The position numbers and the translations under genes are program-made. A DNA stretch of 62,766 bases from a virus, in the IMG/VR virus record IMGVR_UViG_3300046514_000257, positions 1-62,766 of that record. The stretch is one strand, 5' to 3'. This document shows, one piece after another, positions 1 through 6,788 of this stretch. Under the pieces are notes generated by a model, which saw nothing but the letters and a program-made list of their open reading frames with translations, was not told the origin of the DNA and ran no database searches. The stretch's first letter is position 1. The number at the start of each line of letters is the position of its first letter.

Positions 1-29
1 TTGAACTCACGCAGCTTCTTCGGCTTCAT
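1..29 (-). CDS. 5' part of the gene spanning the window ends
   Basis: First 29 bases of a 60-residue gene that continues at base 62766 and stops at 62613 (see that entry). The ATG at 29-27 lies inside the last codons of the primase-helicase gene and follows a strong Shine-Dalgarno sequence (GGGGAGGATAGG). Confidence 0.75.
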
Positions 30-1539
30 CGATCCTATCCTCCCCGAGCATTTCGAACCGCGCCGAGAAACGGTCGTAGCGCATCTTCACGGACCCGCGC
101 TCGCCCGTCTCCTCGAACCGAACCTTGGCCACGTTGACGAACGCCGCATCGGTCCCATCGCCGCGCGAAATGACGATACCGTGGTCAGCCTTGTTGAACC
201 AGGCGGCACTATCAGAGATATCGTACAGCGTCACCGGACGCGCTTTCCCGTTCCTGTCGACGATGTCCTTCGTAGGGTGGGCCACGACGACCACAGCGAC
301 GTCGTAGGAGCGCGCAAACCGCTTCAGGGCACGGATACCCCGGGCGATGTACTCCGTCGTGCTCTCGCCGCTCCTACGGGCCTGCTCGACCTCGTTCCAG
401 GGGTCGAGGACCAGCACGCGGATCCCGTCGCGCAGAACCGCGTCGGTCGCCCGATCGATCAGCCAGTCGAGATCGAAGTCTTGATCGTCGCGTCCGGTCG
501 GGTCCGCGTCGATGAAAACGATATGGCGATCGATCCATGCGTCCGCGCCGGCGAGAGCGGCCACCTCGAGCTCGCCAGCCTGTCGGCGCAGCACCATGCG
601 GCGCAGCTTGTCGCGCAGGTGCGGCACCGTCGGCATCTCGGGCGAAAACACCGCCGACTGCCAGCCATAACGCTCGGCCAGGTTCACCACGACGTTGAGG
701 ACAAAGCTTGACTTGCCATGGCTCGGCACGCCCGTGATCACCATGAATTCGCCCGGGAAGATCTGCGCATGGCGGTCGAGCGTCGGCCAGCCCATCGAGT
801 ATCCATGGACCTCGGGCAGATCGGGATAGTCCGACAGGCGGTATAGGCCCCGCACTGGATATGGTCTCGCCCCGTTAAGCACCGCCGCAACCGCCTCCGG
901 GCCATGCCGCATCAGCACGTCGTTCAGGTCCTTGCAGCCCGACGGGTACTCGACGAACAGGCACCGCGATGCAGATAGGCGACGGACGAGCTCGGCCGCA
1001 AGCCTTTGGCCTGGCGCGTCGTTGTCGACCGCAATCACGAAACGCTTGACCGCCTTCAGGCGTTCGCGGTTGTTCCAGAGGAATTCGAACTTGCCGCTGC
1101 CCTCAGCGTTCGCGTCGATCGGCTCGAGGTCGCTGGGAAGCTTACCCTCGGGGACCGGAGGAGCTCCATCAGGCACGCTCACCGTGAACGGAAACCCACA
1201 GTCGATCGCCGTCAGCGCATCGATCTCGCCCTCGGTGATGATCAGCGGATAGCGCCCCTCGGCGAGCGCCGGGTCGTCGAGCGTGTCCGAATTCCAGAAG
1301 GTGCGCCGGCCGCCCTGGCGCTGCCAGAACTGCTTGCCCTTGCCGCGGTACTTCTCGGCCACGACGGCCCCACGCTCCTCGAACGGGAACACGACGATGT
1401 TGCCGTTCGCGGCCGGCACCGTCTCGCCGGCGTCGCCCCGACTAGCGGTATAGATCCCGTACCGAACGAGAGTCTCCTCGGACAGTCCGCGCCCCGTGAG
1501 AAACTTCGCCCCTATAGGGCCGAGAACCTTGGCGGTCAT
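7..1539 (-). CDS. Primase-helicase (TOPRIM plus DnaB/T7 gp4-like RecA helicase)
   Basis: Replicative primase-helicase that unwinds DNA at the fork and probably makes primers. Numbering from the longer reading (start 1557, 516 residues), a TOPRIM domain shows EGE at 109-111 and a DND motif at 178-180. A RecA-fold helicase follows with Walker A GVPSHGKS at 276-283 and a Walker-B-like VLVLDPWNE. I prefer the ATG at 1539 (510 residues) because GAGGGG lies nine bases upstream; 1557 is the alternative. The usual N-terminal zinc-binding domain is missing from this frame. It is encoded just upstream in another frame (1442-1732) that overlaps this gene, so the whole protein may need a frameshift. Family assignment is secure; whether it primes without the zinc domain is unknown. 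Confidence 0.93.
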   Translation of the reverse strand: MTAKVLGPIGAKFLTGRGLSEETLVRYGIYTASRGDAGETVPAANGNIVVFPFEERGAVVAEKYRGKGKQFWQRQGGRRTFWNSDTLDDPALAEGRYPLIITEGEIDALTAIDCGFPFTVSVPDGAPPVPEGKLPSDLEPIDANAEGSGKFEFLWNNRERLKAVKRFVIAVDNDAPGQRLAAELVRRLSASRCLFVEYPSGCKDLNDVLMRHGPEAVAAVLNGARPYPVRGLYRLSDYPDLPEVHGYSMGWPTLDRHAQIFPGEFMVITGVPSHGKSSFVLNVVVNLAERYGWQSAVFSPEMPTVPHLRDKLRRMVLRRQAGELEVAALAGADAWIDRHIVFIDADPTGRDDQDFDLDWLIDRATDAVLRDGIRVLVLDPWNEVEQARRSGESTTEYIARGIRALKRFARSYDVAVVVVAHPTKDIVDRNGKARPVTLYDISDSAAWFNKADHGIVISRGDGTDAAFVNVAKVRFEETGERGSVKMRYDRFSARFEMLGEDRIDEAEEAA

Positions 1540-1732
1540 CAAAAAATTCCCCTCCATGGAAGTCGCAGTGGTGACAGCAAAACATCACGCCCAGCGCATC
1601 GATCTTCACCGACAGGCAGCGCTCGCGTTTCTTTTTTCTGAGGTGTGAGCACTTCGGGCATGTCGCCAGGAAGTGCGAGCCTGATCGGCATTCGATGCCG
1701 TAAGACGAGATGATCTGGGCAGCGGTTTTCAT
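1442..1732 (-). CDS. Primase zinc-binding domain, separate overlapping frame
   Basis: Ninety-six-residue frame whose first 60 residues are a primase-type zinc-binding domain: CPKC at about 25-28 and a CCHHC cluster near 52-56, followed by HGGEFFD. Such domains recognise the priming site and are normally the N-terminus of the primase-helicase. Here that next domain is in the +1 frame. The switch point would be in GGGGAATTTTTTG (about 1540-1552). Residues after the zinc cluster are Arg-rich and look like out-of-frame read-through. Its start overlaps the previous stop as ATGA (1732/1729). It could work as a free zinc protein, as a frameshift product, or reflect one wrong base in the T run. Confidence 0.8.
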   Translation of the reverse strand: MKTAAQIISSYGIECRSGSHFLATCPKCSHLRKKKRERCLSVKIDALGVMFCCHHCDFHGGEFFDDRQGSRPYRGEVSHGARTVRGDSRSVRDLYR

Positions 1733-2463
1733 ATGATCGAGGCCCGCTGCCTCTCCATCTCGGCCCTGCGCTTTTCGGCAGGCGTCATTTCGGCCTCGAT
1801 CTTTTTTCTGACGGTGCCAGCCTGCATTTCGCGATTTCGTTTAGCGAGCGCACCCGCTACAGCGTGAAACCAATTCTTGCCCTGATTGCCTGCCCACTCG
1901 TCGAGGCCTTCAAGCTCCGCCCTGAGATCAAGGTGGCTGAAACTTGTTTGCCATCGATCAAGGTCCCTTTGGGTGAGGCGGATGTGGTTCGCCTCAAAGG
2001 CGTAGCGCCTAACCCCATTGAGAGGCATCGGCAAAACCGCGTTAGCGGTATCTTCCTTTTTCTTTCTTTCTGTCTCTGTCTCTGTCTCTGTCTCTGTCTC
2101 TGTCTCTGGGGGCGTTATGGTAGCGGTTTTGAAACGTTCCCTGTAGCGGCGCACCCTGTCTGTAGAACTGTCTGATTTGTATTGCCTTTTCTTCCACCCG
2201 TGCGGAGCGTAGTGGCTACCGTCAGTGCCACCGCTAACGCTATCGATCAGGCACCGTTCGACTAGGCGTCTGAGGACCGTTGAAACGGCCTCTACCGTTT
2301 CACGAAGAGCGAAAGCGACATCGGCTAGAGGAGGTAATCGACCACCGTTCCGGCTCGCCAAACAGAGCAGATTGATCCAGGCTTTGAAGTCATCGCCCGA
2401 CAGGTTTTGCACCTTCGGATCATCGAGCAGTTCGTCATACAGACGGAACCACGGGCCGCTCAT
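1729..2463 (-). CDS. Phage replication initiator-like protein with Thr-Glu repeat linker
   Basis: 244 residues. The N-terminal 100 residues (WFRLYDELLDDPKVQ, then a winged-helix-like region) resemble phage replisome organiser N-terminal domains that bind the origin. A Thr-Glu repeat (about residues 119-131) then forms an acidic linker to a basic helical C-terminal half (DLDRWQTSFSHLDLRAEL, ending in an Arg/Lys/Glu-rich helix) that may load the helicase. It lies directly upstream of the primase genes and overlaps the zinc-domain start by ATGA. Translation may be coupled to a 12-residue leader peptide whose stop overlaps this ATG. The replication role rests on domain resemblance and position. 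Confidence 0.7.
   Translation of the reverse strand: MSGPWFRLYDELLDDPKVQNLSGDDFKAWINLLCLASRNGGRLPPLADVAFALRETVEAVSTVLRRLVERCLIDSVSGGTDGSHYAPHGWKKRQYKSDSSTDRVRRYRERFKTATITPPETETETETETETERKKKEDTANAVLPMPLNGVRRYAFEANHIRLTQRDLDRWQTSFSHLDLRAELEGLDEWAGNQGKNWFHAVAGALAKRNREMQAGTVRKKIEAEMTPAEKRRAEMERQRASII
2071..2106 (-). repeat. Hexanucleotide microsatellite coding for (Thr-Glu)n
   Basis: Six perfect tandem copies of TGTCTC on the plus strand (GAGACA on the coding strand) with degenerate copies either side. Each unit is two codons (Thr-Glu), so gain or loss of copies keeps the frame of the replication initiator and only changes the linker length. Confidence 0.95.
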
Positions 2464-2498
2464 TGGCGGCCGCCGTAATACGGACGTGAATGTGACAT
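2460..2498 (-). CDS. 12-residue leader peptide upstream of the replication initiator
   Basis: Short frame MSHSRPYYGGRQ. It starts at an ATG preceded by GGAGAG at good spacing, and its TGA overlaps the ATG of the replication initiator (CAATGAGC). The initiator itself has no good Shine-Dalgarno, so coupling from this leader would explain its translation. It lies immediately after a terminator-like hairpin, an arrangement like an attenuator. It has not been shown to be translated. Confidence 0.45.
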   Translation of the reverse strand: MSHSRPYYGGRQ

Positions 2499-2508
2499 TG
2501 ATCTCTCC

Positions 2509-2564
2509 AAAAACCGGGCGGGGGAAAGGACTCGCCCTGGAGAGAAGGCTATCCTTTCCGCCCG
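2509..2564 (-). terminator. Intrinsic terminator or attenuator hairpin
   Basis: Arms at 2515-2530 and 2552-2564 pair over 13 bp (CGGGCGG and AAAGGA blocks) with a 3-base bulge and a 21-base loop. On the minus strand the stem is followed by GTTTTT. It sits in the 140-base gap between the DnaA-IV gene and the leader peptide, so it would stop or limit transcription entering the replication genes. Confidence 0.6.
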
Positions 2565-2603
2565 ACCAAACTCGCCGGCTCGCGACTTCCGACGAGGCAG
2601 AGG

Positions 2604-3119
2604 TTATACCGTAGGCGCGTTACCGGTCAATGACGCTTTGCGCATCCGCTCCTCGTAAGCCCGACAGGCGTGGATAACGGTTGTGTGGTCGAACCCGCCG
2701 AGCAGTCGCCCGATCTTCACGAGCGAGCACCGTGTCTCGTTCACGCACCGCCACATCGCGTGCTGTCGGGCGTAGCGCGCGTCCTGGCGGTTACGCTGCC
2801 GGAGATCGCGCCACGACTTGAGCCCGTAGGCCTTGGCGATCTGAGTAGCGATGGCGATGATGCTGCCCTCCTCGCCGGTAACGAAGGACCCCGTCCCATC
2901 CGTTCTCGCCTCCGACAGCATGGCCTGCGAGGCGGCTTGATAGCCGGCCCGGTAGCCGCGGTCGTAGGCCTTCTGGTCAGCCATCGACTGGCGCGTCGGA
3001 TAAATCGGGACCGGATCGGGATCAGCCCGCGGAGTAACTACCTCCTTCTTGGTCCGGTCAACTGGCGGGAAGAACTTCGGGTTGCCCGTCCACGGACGGT
3101 TGCCAAACGCTGTCGACAT
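2604..3119 (-). CDS. DnaA domain IV-like DNA-binding protein
   Basis: 171 residues. The C-terminal 100 residues match the DnaA-box-binding domain: a helix-turn-helix ending in GGFDHTTVIHACR, which closely follows the DnaA signature. The AAA+ part of DnaA is absent and the first 90 residues are proline-rich and unlike DnaA. It probably binds the phage origin or competes with host DnaA. GGAG lies seven bases before the start. It lies between the methyltransferase and the replication initiator in one operon. Confidence 0.8.
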   Translation of the reverse strand: MSTAFGNRPWTGNPKFFPPVDRTKKEVVTPRADPDPVPIYPTRQSMADQKAYDRGYRAGYQAASQAMLSEARTDGTGSFVTGEEGSIIAIATQIAKAYGLKSWRDLRQRNRQDARYARQHAMWRCVNETRCSLVKIGRLLGGFDHTTVIHACRAYEERMRKASLTGNAPTV

Positions 3120-3123
3120 GACG

Positions 3124-3813
3124 CTACTCCACTGGTGACCAGAAACGGCTTGCGAATCGTTGGATGTCGTCTGACTTCGTCAGCGCCGTCCGACAGCCTG
3201 GCGGGATCCAACGGAAGCCGGTTGTCCTACCGTCCATCTTCCGCCAGATGACCCAGGCGTAGCTGGTCGCGCTCGATGCGTCGGGATCCCATCGGCCTTT
3301 GACCATGGGCACGCGCTCAGCGAAGATAGCGATGGTGTGCGGTGGGTTGACCCCAAAGAGGCTGCGGTAGCGACCGCCACCCTCGAGCCACGCCACGCGC
3401 ACGAGGACGGCGACGCCGCGGCGCGCCACCGCGAGGCCACGTTCAACGAATTCCTGCGCGAGGTTGAACGGCGGGTTGGTGATGACCCAGTCAGGCTCGA
3501 ACGGCGCAGTAACAACGTCAGGACCCTCGCCGACGAACGAGCCAACCGTGTAGCCTCTACCGTAGTCGTGGACGTCGGAGGGAAAAACGGTGGCGAAATA
3601 CTCGCCGAGAACCTCCGACATGTGCCCCATGCCCGCAGCCGGCTCCCACACCCGCCCGCCGTAGTCGGATCGCATCAGGACATCCTCGCACAGCGCCCTG
3701 GTGGCCCAGGGAGGCGTCGGGAAGTAGTCCAGGCTGTTAGGCGGCTCTACACGTCGCGCCATCACGCTGACGCTGCCATTCGGCACGCCGCGAGCCGCCT
3801 TGAGCGAACTCAT
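3124..3813 (-). CDS. DNA adenine (N6) methyltransferase-like protein
   Basis: 229 residues from the ATG that overlaps the GcrA stop (ATGA, 3813/3810); longer upstream readings run through GcrA and were rejected. Visible motifs are WEPAAGMG (about 56-63), the AdoMet-binding motif, and NPPF (113-116), the N6-adenine catalytic motif. Both are in the order expected of phage Dam-like enzymes. Target site cannot be read from sequence. Its place next to GcrA, a regulator that reads adenine methylation in alphaproteobacteria, suggests the two work on the same promoters or on protection of phage DNA. Confidence 0.82.
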   Translation of the reverse strand: MSSLKAARGVPNGSVSVMARRVEPPNSLDYFPTPPWATRALCEDVLMRSDYGGRVWEPAAGMGHMSEVLGEYFATVFPSDVHDYGRGYTVGSFVGEGPDVVTAPFEPDWVITNPPFNLAQEFVERGLAVARRGVAVLVRVAWLEGGGRYRSLFGVNPPHTIAIFAERVPMVKGRWDPDASSATSYAWVIWRKMDGRTTGFRWIPPGCRTALTKSDDIQRFASRFWSPVE

Positions 3814-4277
3814 ACCGCGCGCCTCTCGCTGTACGTGCCGGCGCCGACGGACATCAGGCGATGAGCCGGACAGTAGGACGAGTCGAACTCCGCAGGCCGG
3901 GCGCAGAACAACTGCTTGCACCCGGTATCGTCCCCGACCGGCCAGCGGCAATCGCCGGGATAAAGTACGGTGAGCGGGAGCTTCCACGCGGTAGCCAGTG
4001 TCGGCGGCATCGTGACCGGCAGAACGGCCTTGACCGTTGGCGGCGTGCGCGGCGTCTTCGGGCGGTTGAACGGGTTGCCGGCGCGCGACGGCCGCGGCTT
4101 GCGCGGCTTCGGACCGGTGGCGTGTGGGGTCAAATGCTTGACCCATTTCCGTCTGTGCGCGACCCCGATGACCGCATTGCGCGTCACGCCGAGCACCAGT
4201 CCAATCTGCGAGGCGCTATGGCCCTCGGCCCACATGGCCTCGGCCCGTGCAACCCGTTCTGTCGTCCACGTTGTCAT
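3810..4277 (-). CDS. gcrA: GcrA-like cell-cycle transcription regulator
   Basis: 155 residues. The N-terminus has the GcrA helix-turn-helix (WTTERVARAEAMWAEG, then ASQIGLVLGVTRNAVIG). A proline-rich linker leads to a C-terminal Cys/His region with CRWPVGD and a final YCPAH, as in bacterial GcrA. In Caulobacter GcrA binds sigma-70 and activates promoters carrying methylated GANTC; that function is family knowledge. Here it overlaps the methyltransferase start by ATGA and the AP2 gene stop upstream. It is a good candidate for redirecting host RNA polymerase. Confidence 0.9.
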   Translation of the reverse strand: MTTWTTERVARAEAMWAEGHSASQIGLVLGVTRNAVIGVAHRRKWVKHLTPHATGPKPRKPRPSRAGNPFNRPKTPRTPPTVKAVLPVTMPPTLATAWKLPLTVLYPGDCRWPVGDDTGCKQLFCARPAEFDSSYCPAHRLMSVGAGTYSERRAV

Positions 4278-4429
4278 GCGACCTCCTCCGGAAAATTCAC
4301 ATGGGCGTAATCGCCATGGATAGCTTTCGCCGCCGCGTCATAGGCCCGAGCAGCGACAACCTCGTCATCGAAGTACCCAAGATGCCTCTTATCACAGACC
4401 GCGCTCTCTGGGACATACCTTCTCTTCAT
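4274..4429 (-). CDS. Mini AP2-domain DNA-binding protein
   Basis: 51 residues from an ATG overlapping the resolvase stop (ATGA at 4429/4426). The core HLGYFDDEVVAARAYDAAA followed by HGDYAHVNFP is the C-terminal half of an AP2 domain, usually found attached to HNH homing endonucleases. It may be a free DNA-binding fragment or the relic of an HNH-AP2 gene such as the one at 6789-7274. A start at 4507 is possible but would overlap the resolvase. Confidence 0.7.
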   Translation of the reverse strand: MKRRYVPESAVCDKRHLGYFDDEVVAARAYDAAAKAIHGDYAHVNFPEEVA

Positions 4430-4959
4430 GCTGCAGTCGCTCCGAAAAGAACGATCGGTAAAGGCTTCCCAACCAAGACGGCGCTTGCATAATCGAATAC
4501 TGCACAAGCGTCCGCCATATTCTCCTCGTGGCAGTGCCGCGGCAGATAGCCGAGCATGTGGCAGCGCGCGACGACCGCGGCCTTGGTCGCGGAGCGCTCG
4601 CCGGCCCCGCTCGAGCCGATGAAATGCTTGCGAACGGTCGCGACATGCACCTCGTGGAACGGCACACCAAACCGATACGCCATGGCTGCGGCAATCTCCG
4701 CCAGGCCGTGCGCCATCCGAACGGTCGCCGCGGCGTTGCCGAGGGTTCTAAATCCCTGGAGCGCCAATGGTGCCTCGATGACGATCATGCCTGGACGGTG
4801 ATGCCGGATGGCGTTGTCGAGGTACGAGATCAGATTGCTACCAGCGACAGCCCGTGGATCAGTGCGGCTCTTCAGGTCGACCACGCTGACGGACGGGCGG
4901 ACCCCGGCGGCACCGACCGCCACGCCCATCCGCTGCGCGAGGTCGAGCGCGATGATCAC
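4426..4959 (-). CDS. RuvC-like Holliday junction resolvase
   Basis: 177 residues with an RNase H fold signature: IIALDLA with Asp6, VIEAP with Glu62, and ENMADACAVFDYA with acidic residues around 145-150. These supply the metal-binding site expected of RuvC. Phage versions cut branched DNA before packaging. It overlaps the preceding gene stop (4959/4956). Its neighbours are DNA-metabolism genes. Confidence 0.85.
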   Translation of the reverse strand: MIIALDLAQRMGVAVGAAGVRPSVSVVDLKSRTDPRAVAGSNLISYLDNAIRHHRPGMIVIEAPLALQGFRTLGNAAATVRMAHGLAEIAAAMAYRFGVPFHEVHVATVRKHFIGSSGAGERSATKAAVVARCHMLGYLPRHCHEENMADACAVFDYASAVLVGKPLPIVLFGATAA

Positions 4960-5324
4960 TGTCGCGCCTGCGGCTCGTCGCCGAGGCCGTGCTTGCGCTT
5001 GAACTCGGTCACAAAGGCGGTGAGTTCGCTGTTGATCAGGCTCATCTTGCGCATGTCTCCTTCAGTTGGTTCTGCGCTTTCGTCGAAGCCGTTCGACAGC
5101 GAGCCGAACAAATGCTGTGCGCCAGCGAAGAACGCATTCCGCAGCGCGTCGTATTGTTCTTTGCTGACGCCCACCGGGATGCCTGCGTTCGTCGGCACGC
5201 CGTCCGTATACGCGAGCAGGATGAACATGCGGAACCCGCTTTCGATCAGCCGGCCCTCTTTCATGAGGACAGACGTGATGGCGCGGCTGATCCGCTCGAT
5301 GGCTTCCTGGCGGGTGTCTGACAT
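4956..5324 (-). CDS. Hypothetical phage protein
   Basis: 122 residues, mostly helical and acidic, with no motif I can assign (MSDTRQEAIERISRAITSV). It overlaps the resolvase start by ATGA and sits six bases after the RMF-like gene, so it belongs to the same operon. Confidence 0.75.
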   Translation of the reverse strand: MSDTRQEAIERISRAITSVLMKEGRLIESGFRMFILLAYTDGVPTNAGIPVGVSKEQYDALRNAFFAGAQHLFGSLSNGFDESAEPTEGDMRKMSLINSELTAFVTEFKRKHGLGDEPQARQ

Positions 5325-5330
5325 CGGGCT

Positions 5331-5954
5331 CTACTCCGCTGCGGTTTCCTCGAAGGACGACAGCTGGTCGCCGACTGGCGGCAGGTCGAACACCTCGCCG
5401 TCCTGCTTTTTCTGGATGTCGAAGATCGCCTTCTGCCCGGTATCCCAGCCTTCGCACCATGCATCGTGCTGGGGCAGGGTGTGGTCGTAGGGCGCTTTCT
5501 TCGACTGGCCCTGCATACCGGCCCGCTTGCCCTCGTCCCGGGCCCGGTCCACGGCTGGTTGCCGGTCGACGCCGTCCCCGAACATCTCGAACTGCGTGCC
5601 GACCGACGATCCCATGTAGCGGGCCACGCGAAGCTCGCGCTCGATGCGCGCCTGCAGGGCCGTGTCTCCATCGTCCTCCTCAAGCCCGATCGCGAGCTTG
5701 ATCTCGTCGACCGCGTGCTTGCCGAGCTCGCTCTTGGCGCGCTTGCAGACGTTCTTGAAGTCGGCGTCCGCCTTCTTCTTGGTCGCGAGGCCGCTCTCGT
5801 AGCTCTTCTTGTGTTGGAAGAAGAGCGCTTGGCGCTGCTCGTCGGAGAGGCCGCCGTTGGCGTTGTGGCCTACGCCGTTGCTCGGCGGTGGCGGAGCGCC
5901 TTCGCCCTCTGGGGCGGTCTTCGCCTTGTTCTTGCTTCCCTTCGGTCGTGCCAT
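5331..5954 (-). CDS. Hypothetical protein with ribosome modulation factor-like C-terminus
   Basis: 207 residues. The N-terminus is a basic Lys/Pro-rich tail. The middle (about 40-120) is a coiled-coil-like helix ending RVARYMGSSVGTQFEMF, a pattern I associate with alphaproteobacterial phage proteins. The C-terminus (about 135-180) has RDEGKRAGMQG, then APYDH and WCEGWDTGQ. This follows the Rmf pattern of a Gly-rich repeat, a PY motif and a GW motif. Rmf dimerises 70S ribosomes in slow-growing cells. A phage copy might bind ribosomes, but this is inference from short motifs. Confidence 0.65.
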   Translation of the reverse strand: MARPKGSKNKAKTAPEGEGAPPPPSNGVGHNANGGLSDEQRQALFFQHKKSYESGLATKKKADADFKNVCKRAKSELGKHAVDEIKLAIGLEEDDGDTALQARIERELRVARYMGSSVGTQFEMFGDGVDRQPAVDRARDEGKRAGMQGQSKKAPYDHTLPQHDAWCEGWDTGQKAIFDIQKKQDGEVFDLPPVGDQLSSFEETAAE

Positions 5955-5956
5955 TT

Positions 5957-6154
5957 CTAGTCTCCTTTGTTGGGCAAGCGGCGCAGCCCTTCCGACATAT
6001 CGGGGAAGTCGGACATGTCTTCGGCCGCTTGGTAGGCAAGCATCCGCCGCATGCCGAGCAGCCGTTCCAGACTATCCTCGTTGAGGAAGGAAAGGCGCTC
6101 GGCGAGGGCATCGATCTCGCGCTCAAGGTACAGGACGAGGGCTGGGTCACGCAT
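5957..6154 (-). CDS. Small hypothetical protein
   Basis: 65 residues, strongly helical and charged (YLEREIDALAERLSFLNED). It ends two bases before the RMF-like gene. No clear Shine-Dalgarno precedes the ATG. Instead a 10-bp stem (6163-6203) lies immediately upstream, so translation or transcription may be controlled there. Confidence 0.65.
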   Translation of the reverse strand: MRDPALVLYLEREIDALAERLSFLNEDSLERLLGMRRMLAYQAAEDMSDFPDMSEGLRRLPNKGD

Positions 6155-6162
6155 GAGGGTTA

Positions 6163-6203
6163 GGGCGACAGGATGCGGGGGAGGAATTCCGTCCCTGTCG
6201 CCC
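6163..6203 (-). promoter_or_regulatory. Leader hairpin of the leftward operon
   Basis: Perfect 10-bp inverted repeat, GGGCGACAGG at 6163-6172 and its complement at 6194-6203, with a 21-base loop. It ends nine bases before the first ATG of the leftward operon. There is no T run, so it is more likely a translational or antitermination element than a terminator. Confidence 0.45.
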
Positions 6204-6260
6204 CCTCGCTACCGGACAGCACGATGGTGCGGCTTGGAGCCGTGCCGGCCGGATGGGAAC

Positions 6261-6488
6261 TCATGCGCCACCGTTCGAGCGGCGGCGCGTCATCTCTACA
6301 AGCGCGTCAGGGGTGATCTCTTTGAAGCCGGCTTTGCGAGCCGCCTCGACCAACGCAGCCCAATACTCAGACGGGATGGAACCGCGCATTCGCATCACTC
6401 CGGCATGTGTGCGGGTGACGCCAATGGCACGTCCGACTGCCGTGGGACCGCCGAACAGTTCGAAAATTTTCTCAGTGTTCATGGGCAC
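6261..6488 (-). CDS. CI/Cro-like helix-turn-helix repressor
   Basis: 75 residues with FELFGGPTAVGRAIGVTR, a short helix-turn-helix, then RGSIPSEYWAALVEAA. That is the 'carph-isopro' pattern of small phage repressors. It is divergent from the plus-strand early operon and its start faces the promoter at 6530-6558, so it most likely represses that promoter and its own. No cleavage or dimerisation domain is present. Confidence 0.75.
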   Translation of the reverse strand: MPMNTEKIFELFGGPTAVGRAIGVTRTHAGVMRMRGSIPSEYWAALVEAARKAGFKEITPDALVEMTRRRSNGGA

Positions 6489-6587
6489 CTTACCTACATC
6501 AATTTTATGCCGGTGTCTACATTCAGTTGTTGACGGAAACGGAGGGGTGGCGTATACGTGGCGTTAGCGAATACGAGGAACTCCACG
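6489..6587 (+). promoter_or_regulatory. Divergent control region with strong rightward promoter
   Basis: Rightward promoter: -35 TTGACG at 6530-6535, 17-bp spacer, -10 TATACG at 6553-6558. CTACAT occurs twice in direct orientation between the two divergent starts (near 6493 and 6517) and may be repressor half-sites. The predicted transcript start falls after 6558, which rules out the GTG at 6558 as the first start. Confidence 0.65.
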
Positions 6588-6785
6588 ATGACCCGCAAGA
6601 GCGATACCGAAACCAGCGGCCCCGTCTTTCTCCGCCGGTACGTCGGCGGCACGCTCCTCACGATGGCGGAATATCCGAGCGCCCAAGCGGCGATGTTAGC
6701 CTCCGATGAGGGCTATTGGATTTCAAACGGTTCTTGTTGGCATAGCCAAGATGGAAGGACCGTAATAGAGCCTCCGAGGATTTAG
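6588..6785 (+). CDS. Small hypothetical protein, first gene of the rightward early operon
   Basis: 65 residues from the ATG at 6588, which has GAGGAA eight bases upstream (MTRKSDTETSG). Contains YWISNGSCWHSQDG. No family recognised. It is the first gene after the rightward promoter, so it is expected to be expressed very early. Confidence 0.65.
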   Translation: MTRKSDTETSGPVFLRRYVGGTLLTMAEYPSAQAAMLASDEGYWISNGSCWHSQDGRTVIEPPRI

Positions 6786-6788
6786 CCC

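Noticed and set aside
1-711. Plus-strand frame at the window start, extendable backwards through the join to an ATG at 62461
   Set aside because: It is in-register antisense to the primase-helicase, never meets a stop until 711, and has no domain. The first 50 codons from 62461 look somewhat protein-like, so a short gene there is not fully excluded.
3814-4146. Longer N-terminus for the methyltransferase
   Set aside because: It would be translated out of frame through the whole GcrA gene; the ATGA overlap at 3813/3810 marks the real start.
6558-6587. GTG start at 6558 for the first early gene
   Set aside because: It overlaps the predicted -10 box; ATG 6588 has a proper ribosome site.
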